NCBI RefSeq assembly: GCF_036850765.1
Contig: NC_089492.1
Location: forward strand, 68,510,982-68,574,981
Origin: Saccopteryx bilineata
Lineage: Eukaryota > Chordata > Mammalia > Chiroptera > Emballonuridae
Direction of reading: 5' to 3'
Length of the DNA stretch: 64,000 nucleotides
Part shown: positions 58,369 to 64,000 of the stretch, in pieces
How positions within the stretch are numbered: the first letter of the stretch is position 1
Layout of the letters: each line of letters starts with the position of its first letter
Position numbers and translations under genes: made by a program
The notes under the pieces: generated by a model
Seen by the model: the letters and a program-made list of their open reading frames with translations, nothing else
The model's database searches: none
What the model was told of the DNA's origin: nothing

Positions 58369-59475
58369 TCATTGTAGTGCACTATTTTGTGGGTACTTTT
58401 GCACTCCATCATCATTTGCTACTGTTAATCTCCATCCTCTCTCCCCTTTCTTTTTGTTGTTGTCACAGTTTAAATTTGGTTTTATTGTGTTCTTCTTGGA
58501 GCTTTTACTTGTGGCTTTGTTTTTTTTTTTTTTGTTCTTTGTATCTGATTGGAGAATCCCCTTTAGTAATTCCTGGAGTGGGAGTTTTCTGATGATAAAT
58601 TCCCTCATCTTTTCTGTATCTGTGAATGTTTTTATTTCTCCTTCATATTTGAAGGATAGCTTTGATGGGTATAGTATTCGTGGCTGAAAGTTCCTCTCTT
58701 TCAGGACTTTAAATATTGGGGTCCACTCTCTTCTAGCTTGTAGAGTTTCTGTTGAGAAATTTGATGATAATCTAATGGGCCTTCCTTTATATATTGTATT
58801 CTTCTTTTCCCTGGCTGCCTTGAGAATTTTTTCTTTGCCGTTGGTTTGTGCCAATTTCATTATGATATGCCTTGGAGTAGGTTTGTTGGGGTTAAGAAAA
58901 CTCGGAAGTCTGTTTGCTTCTTGAATTTGAGGCTTTAGTTCTTTCCACAGTCTTGGGAAGTTCTCATCTATTATTTGTTTGAGTATGTTCTCCATTCCAT
59001 TTTCTCTCTCTTCTCCCTCTGACATACCTATTATTCTTATGTTATTCTTTTTGATGGAGTCAGATAATTCCTGTAGGGCTATCTCATTTTTTAAAATTTT
59101 TGAGTCTCTTTCTTCTTCTCTCTGTTGTGCCTCAAGTTGCTTGTCTTCTATTTCACTAATCCTACCTTCTATCTGGCCTGTTCTACTAGCTAAGCTTGTT
59201 TCCTCATTTTTCAGTTCGTGAATTGAGTTTTTCATCTCTGTTTGATTTGTTTTTATAGTTTCAATTTCCTTGGAAATATATTCTTTGTGTTCATTGAGTT
59301 GTTTTCTGAGCTCCCTAAATTGCCTTTCTGTGTTTTCTTGTATATCTCTGAGTATTTTTAGGATTTCTATTTTAAATTCTCTGTCGTTTAACTCCAAAGT
59401 TTCCAATATATTAAATTATTTCTCCATAGATTTTTTCTCATTTATCTGTGTTACCTCTCTTTCTTTTGTATCCAT
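58369..59475 (-). pseudogene. L1-3 ORF1 with Lys-rich C-terminal tail
   Basis: L1 RNA-binding chaperone. The original ATG is at 59473-59475 (MDTKEREVTQ), and a TAA stop about 19 codons in separates it from a clean 345-codon frame (59406-58369). Domains in that frame: coiled coil about 10-118, RRM-like 120-205 (KKNNIRIIGMSEGEERENGM), C-terminal domain 206-282 (SSNFSTETLQARREW). A lysine/asparagine-rich tail follows at about 283-345 (KNKKKKNKATSKSSKKN), which the ORF1 of L1-1 lacks. One nonsense change apart, this ORF1 looks preserved. The tail may be lineage-specific or read-through past a lost stop. Confidence 0.88.
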
Positions 59476-60231
59476 GATATTCGATTTTCTCTTCCTTAAT
59501 GGCATCTGAGGGTGGTTTTGTTGGTAGTATTAATGAGATTTAATAAAGAACAAAAAGTTAAAAGAATAAAAAATAGAAAGGAGTTGTTTTTTTCTAAAAA
59601 ATTAATAATTAAATAAAGAAAAATAAAATAATATAAAAATTAAAAAATTTTAAAAAAGGAAATTATTCACCCCTCCTTTTTTTCTCTCCTCTCCTCTCCT
59701 CTCTTTCTAGAGAAAATCTTGTGGTGAACTGTGAATTATATTGTACTAAATAGAACAAACAATGCCTGTAATGGAGGGCCTGAATTGGGGAGAAGTAATA
59801 AAGGGCAAAAAAAAAAAAACCCCAGAAAAAAGGGGGTGTGGACCCACAAAAAGCAAATAAGGAAAAAATTTGGGTCAAGAATGAAGTGATTTGCTTTTAG
59901 GTGTTGGTTGACTAAGAGTTATGATGAGGCGAGTAAGAGGGAAACAGGAAAATGGGGAGATAAATTAAAAAATTACTGTTGTATTTAGTGGAACAAGAAC
60001 TAGATAAATTGGAGAGCCAGGGATGGGAGCACTGCTAGTGAGTTAAAAAGGTGAAGTAAAAGCCCCCTAAAATGCCACAAACATAAGTTTGAGTCCCAGA
60101 TAAGATAATTTGTTTGTTATTGATGTTTGAATGAGAAGAGACATAAAGGAGAAAGGAAGAAACTAATATAGAGGGAGAAAAGAAAGAGAGAGAGAAAAAA
60201 AAGAGGGAACCACTAAAAGAAGAAAAAAGAA

Positions 60232-60269
<38 letters not shown>

Positions 60270-60602
60270 AAGGGTTTTGGAGTGCAACCCTCAGGGAGAG
60301 AAAGGAAGAGGAAAGAAAAGAAAATGGGAGATGTAACACCTATGGGTAGTGTAGTTCAAGGAGAGGAGAGACTAAGACTGGCAGAGAGTTAAATGACCAA
60401 ATTGGACTAGGAAAAAAAAAATCAAGAATGAAGATAAGAGAAACAAATGAGCAAATATAATAAAATTGGATAGGTTATAAAGTCTGAGGATTATTCTTGA
60501 TTTTGAGAGGTTATCTTCTTGCTTTTTCTTTTCTCTCCCTCTTCCTGGTTGGTGACTCTGTACCCTGGGTTCTGCCCCTTTGTCACACTCAGGTAGAGGT
60601 TT
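59476..60602 (-). repeat. L1-3 5' UTR, polypurine on the plus strand
   Basis: 1.1 kb between ORF1 and the L1-2 junction, with no similarity by eye to the 5' UTR of L1-2 or the L1 at 4122-8400. The plus strand is strongly A/G-rich (59530-60480), with a (GA)n run at 60239-60266. An L1 5' UTR normally holds the internal pol II promoter; no specific factor site is claimed. The right end is set by the target-site duplication. Confidence 0.75.
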
Positions 60603-60879
60603 TCAGCTTTATTTTCATTTCCATTTTCATGAGATACTTTTTTCCATCCTTTCACTTTTAGTCTATGTGTATCTTTTATTCTGAGGTGGGTCTCTTGTAG
60701 ACAGCATATGTACAGGTCCTGTTTTTTTTTTTTAATCTATGCAGCTACCCTATGTCTTTTTATTGGAGCATTTAATTCATTTACATTTAAGGTTGTTATT
60801 GATATGTAGTTGCTTAATGCCATTTTATTTTTTAAATCTACGATCCCATTTCCTTTGATATTTTTTTTTGCTCTTTTTT

Positions 60880-60904
60880 TTAAAAAAATTTATTTATTCA
60901 TTTT

Positions 60905-60948
<44 letters not shown>

Positions 60949-61061
60949 GGGAGGAGCAGGAAGCATCAACTCCCATATGTGCCTTGACCAGGCAAGTCCA
61001 GGGTTTTGAACCTCAGTGTTCTAGGTCAATGCGTTATCCACTGCACCACCACAGGTCAGGC
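60880..61061 (-). mobile_element. Rhin-type SINE in the L1-2 inter-ORF spacer
   Basis: Antisense short-type SINE with a long (GA)n tract (60907-60945) and head complement caccaccacaggtcaggc. Duplication tttgctcttttt at 60867-60879 and 61066-61077. It lies in the ORF1-ORF2 spacer, close to the site of the GC-rich SINE in L1-1 but independent of it. Confidence 0.92.
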
Positions 61062-61084
61062 CTTCTTTGCTCTTTTTACAGAAG

Positions 61085-61920
61085 GCCCCTTAATATTTCT
61101 TGCAGTATTGGTTTGGTTGTAATGAATTCCTTGAGGGTTTTTCTTGTCTGGAAAGCTTTTTATTTCTCCTTCAATTTTAAATGATAGCCTTGCTGGATAA
61201 AGAAATCTTGGTTGTAGCTACTCGCTTAGATCACTTTCAGTATTTCTTGTCAATCTTCTGGCCTCAAGTTTCTGTTGAGAAGTTGGATGTCATCCTTATG
61301 GGGGCTCCTCTGTAGGTAATGAACTGCTTTTCTCTTGCACCTTTTAGTATTCTTTTTTTATCTCTTAACTTTGACACTTAATTATGATGTGTCTTGCCAT
61401 AGGCCTCCTTGGGTTTCTCTTTAATGGAACTTTGTGCTTCTTGAACTTGTGTGACTTTTTCCTTCATCAATTTAGGGAAATTTTCAGCTATGATTTCTTC
61501 AAACAGGTTCTCTATTCCTTGTTCTTTCTCTTCACCTTCAGGATGTTGTTTCTCTTTATATTGTCACAGAGCTCTCTTAGAGTTTCCTCAGACTTTTTGA
61601 GCCTCTTTTCTTTTTGCTGTTCTGCTTCTGTGTTTTCATTTATCTTGTCCTCTAAATTGCTGATTTGATCCTCTGCTTCATCCAGCCTGGTATTAATTCT
61701 TTCTAATGCAGTCTTCATTTCTGATAATGTAGTTGTCATTTCTGACTGGTTCTTTTTTATGATTTTAATGTCCTTTTTGATGCTTGCTATCTCTTTATTT
61801 AGGTGTTCATTATGTCCATCCCTTGTTGCTTTAAGATCCTTGAGCATCTTAAAAATCATTGTTCTAAACTGCATCAGGTATTTTGGTTACTTCCATCTCA
61901 TTCAGTTCTCTTTCTGGAGA
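61085..61920 (-). pseudogene. L1-2 ORF1 remnant
   Basis: RNA-binding protein remnant. The coiled-coil part is open at 61874-61512 (KEIASIKKDIKIIKKNQSEM ... ERINTRLDEAEDQISNLEDK) and reads into the start of the RRM-like domain (KRNNI) before a deletion of about 25 bases near 61542. The C-terminal domain (61085-61400) is recognisable at the DNA level only. The AEDQISNLED segment shows the residue that is a stop in L1-1 (51828). Confidence 0.88.
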
Positions 61921-64000
61921 TTTCTCTTGTTGATTCATTTGGGTTGCATTTCTATGTCTGCCCATTTTGTCTGTGTATTAGAAAGCGCTGTCTGTCTTTT
62001 AAATTTTTGTGTTATCTTTATGAAGAAGACAGTCTCAGTGGTACTGTCCTCCAGGCCACTTGTTTTCCTTGTTCTAGGAATGCTTCTTGAGGGTACTATT
62101 TTCCCTCTTGTATGTGAGTATTAGATGCAGCTGGTCTTTTTGTGGGTATGTTTATCCCTTTAGTCTGGCTGGCTCTAAGGGTCAACGTTGATCATGTGCA
62201 TTACACACTGTACAATGTCTGTCCTGTTGGGCATATTTATTCTCCACAGTGTATGGTGCCTGCTAGATTCCACCTTTGAGTGTGCTGCTTGTGTAGGTAG
62301 TTGAGTCTAAGGTTGGTGCTCTCTGCCATCCACTATCAGTAGTGTTGGCTCTAGTTCTTTTTGGGTTGGTGTCAGCTGTAGTTTATAACTTGCTTGGGGC
62401 TACCAGTCTGCAGCTACTGCACTTTTTGCTGTTTGTGTCTGCATTTTCTGTGTCTGTATACTGTGGTTGGGACCAACCTTTGTATAAGTATCAGCTACTT
62501 CCTGCTTAGAGATTACAAGAGCTCCATAAAAGCCCCAAGCTCTGTAAGATTTGCCTCTACTTCTCAGCTGCTCCTCCTTTTTTGCAGCTGCTTGGTCTTC
62601 CCATAGAGTCTTCACTAGTAAAACTGGAGTGTGGGCTCAGATTGGCCTCATCCAACCAACCCTTCTACAGGTTGCACATTTCGTGAGTTAGGGCAGCTGA
62701 AGTTGGGAATACAACATTTGTGGGACCCCCTACTTCAGGAGTCTCTTGGTCAGGAGCTCAGTACAGGGAATGTAGCCCCTACTCCAGAGCTTGATCTCTC
62801 AGCCACTGCTGGATACTCAAATTTTATTTCTCCCCAACAAGATCAGTAGCAGGTTCAGACTGAGTGTGGCTGACAGTCCCCTCTGCAGAAGTTCTTTCAG
62901 CTGTTGAGACCCCAGTCTAAGGGAAGAATACTGAGAGAGTCCTCTCCTGTGGCTAACTGTGCCATTCTCAAAGGTAGCTAAACCCCTCGACCAGATCCAG
63001 CAATAAACTCACAGGGACCCACACTTTAAATGTCCATGCTACAAGCCTCTCTCCCTTCTCCCTGTGGAATCTAGCCTAGCAGGAAAGAATATCCAGTGCA
63101 CAGGCCAGCTGACTGTGAAGCTCCACCCTATCCATTGCACATGAGCCACTGTGCCAGTTCTGATCCCAGAGAGTGGAACTCACCTCAGCTGAGCCTGGTG
63201 TGAAGAGCTTTACCTTAGGATACCACTTTAGTAAGGGTTGTTAGGTCCTGAATCAATGGTTTCCACAGCTGGCCCCTGGATGTACTAACCCTGGGCCTCC
63301 CAAGCAGGAACCCAGTGCAGATCAGTGGGAGACACTGCCTGTGACTGGCCCTCAGCAAACTTCTTGGAGCTACAAGCAATCCAGAGTTTGTGGTTGCCTC
63401 TGCTGGGCCCAAGTGCTCATGGAAATACCAAGCTGCACATCTAGGTTGGCTTTTACCCACACTGGGCCTAGGGGAAAGTCCTCTCAAATGGCCAAGTTCC
63501 CCTAAGTCTTGCCTCCTGCAGCTTGTTGGGCTCAGCCACTGAAAAAACCTCTACTAGAATCTAGAGCCTACAGCAGGGGTTCCCAAACTTTTTACACAGG
63601 GGGCCAGTTCACTGTCCTTCAGACCGTTGGAGGGCCGGACTATAAAAAAAACTATGAACAAATCCCTATGCACACTGCACATATCTTATTTTAAAGTAAA
63701 AAAACAAAACGGGAACAAATACAATATTTAAAATAAAAAACAAGTAAATTTAAATCAAGAAACTGACCAGTATTTCAATGGGAACTATGGGCCTGCTTTT
63801 GGCTAATGAGATGGTCAATGTGCTCCTTTCACTGACCACCAATGAAAGAGGTGCCCCTTCCGGAAGTGCAGCGGGGGCTAGATAAATGGCCTCAGGGGGC
63901 CGCATGTGGCCCGCGGGCCGTAGTTTGGGGACCCCTGGCCTACAGCAATTCTGCTATTAGGAAGGGTGGTGGGTGTAGCTCTGCCCCTTGGCCCCAGGTG
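61921..64000 (-). repeat. L1-2 5' UTR, running off the window
   Basis: GC-richer non-coding sequence homologous by shared phrases to 6531-8400 (for example near 63365 and 63424). At least 1.7 kb after removing the hAT element. It would contain the L1 promoter; the true 5' end lies beyond 64000. Small open frames on both strands are not supported as genes. Confidence 0.75.
63574..63937. mobile_element. Non-autonomous hAT element (364 bp), OC1-like
   Basis: Ends caggg gttcccaaact and the complement of agtttggggacccctg. Perfect 8-bp duplication gcctacag (63566-63573 and 63938-63945). Subterminal GC-rich parts include the perfect palindrome ggcccgcgggcc (63908-63919); the interior is AT-rich. 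No transposase. From memory it resembles the OposCharlie1 (OC1) non-autonomous elements reported as horizontally transferred between tetrapods; only a library search can confirm that. Confidence 0.9.

Larger units (their letters stand above)
53368..60602 (-). mobile_element. L1-3: full-length-looking L1 nested in L1-2
   Basis: Flanked by tcagcttt(c/a)ttttc at 53354-53367 and 60603-60616, which are the two broken ends of L1-2 ORF2. Order on the minus strand: 5' UTR (60602-59476), ORF1 (59475-58369), spacer, ORF2 (58179-about 53648), 3' UTR to 53368. About 6.5 kb after subtracting the L1-4 insertion (56668-57393 plus one duplication copy). ORF1 is nearly open; ORF2 has several stops and frameshifts. 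It belongs to a different lineage from L1-2 and L1-1, with an unrelated purine/pyrimidine-rich 5' UTR and a longer ORF1. Confidence 0.9.
60603..64000 (-). mobile_element. L1-2, right part: ORF2 start, ORF1 and 5' UTR
   Basis: Continues L1-2 after the L1-3 insertion. The ORF2 N-terminal endonuclease region is at 60617-60823 (start codon complement 60821-60823), ORF1 at about 61085-61920, and the 5' UTR from about 61920 past the window end. Interrupted by a SINE (60880-61061) and a hAT element (63574-63937). More diverged than L1-1, as expected for the host of a later full-length insertion. Confidence 0.88.

Noticed and set aside
1..64000. CRISPR array, bacterial operon or phage
   Set aside because: No regularly spaced repeats and no dense coding. 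Repeat content is typical mammalian, so such systems are not present.

Overview
This window is mammalian nuclear DNA with no supportable host gene: no spliced exon series, structural RNA gene, CRISPR array or prokaryotic-style operon is visible. The young repeats point to a bat, most likely a horseshoe bat or relative (Rhinolophus/Hipposideridae). They are tRNA-derived SINEs of the kind I associate with that group (heads reading gcctgacc..ggtggcgcagtggata), a GC-rich tRNA-headed SINE of about 405 bp, young L1s, and DNA transposons (mariner, hAT) with clean target-site duplications. The assignment rests on remembered SINE families, not on a search. The old mammalian repeats (MIR, L1M, MER5-like, Charlie-like) are also present.

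Layout. 1-4038: AT-rich, repeat-poor unique sequence with one MIR. 4122-8400: an old antisense L1 with RT-domain ORF2, ORF1 and a long 5' UTR, but lacking its endonuclease region. 8400-19190: unique sequence with MIRs, L1M remnants, SINEs and one short sense L1 tail. 19190-24900: L1 remnants, a degenerate 62-bp tandem repeat, a SINE and a 597-bp mariner with a transposase N-terminal remnant. 24900-34380: mostly unique sequence with five SINEs and MIRs. 34380-46640: a SINE, a 352-bp hAT element, an old L1 split by two SINEs and a second mariner copy, further L1 remnants, a Charlie-like hAT, another SINE and a 76-bp hairpin MITE.

46640-64000 is an almost continuous antisense L1 block. L1-1 (46640-52500) is young: its ORF2 frame runs 1,266 codons with a single internal TGA, and its ORF1 has one TGA plus a SINE insertion. 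A second SINE sits nine bases before the ORF2 start. L1-2 (52501-53367 plus 60603-64000) is split by L1-3, a complete-looking element (53368-60602) flanked by a near-perfect duplication. L1-3 is itself split by L1-4 (56668-57393), a short 5'-truncated copy with a perfect 18-bp duplication. L1-4 carries about 140 bp of non-L1 sequence between two A-tails, a 3' transduction whose second poly(A) site lies in an MLT1/MaLR-like LTR fragment. A 364-bp hAT element lies in the L1-2 5' UTR.

No new multi-gene system is present. The notable biology is transposon history: three-level nesting, a transduction, a nearly intact L1, two mariner copies with different internal deletions, and hAT/MITE elements with clear terminal structures. 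Boundaries of old repeats are approximate because they were set by eye.
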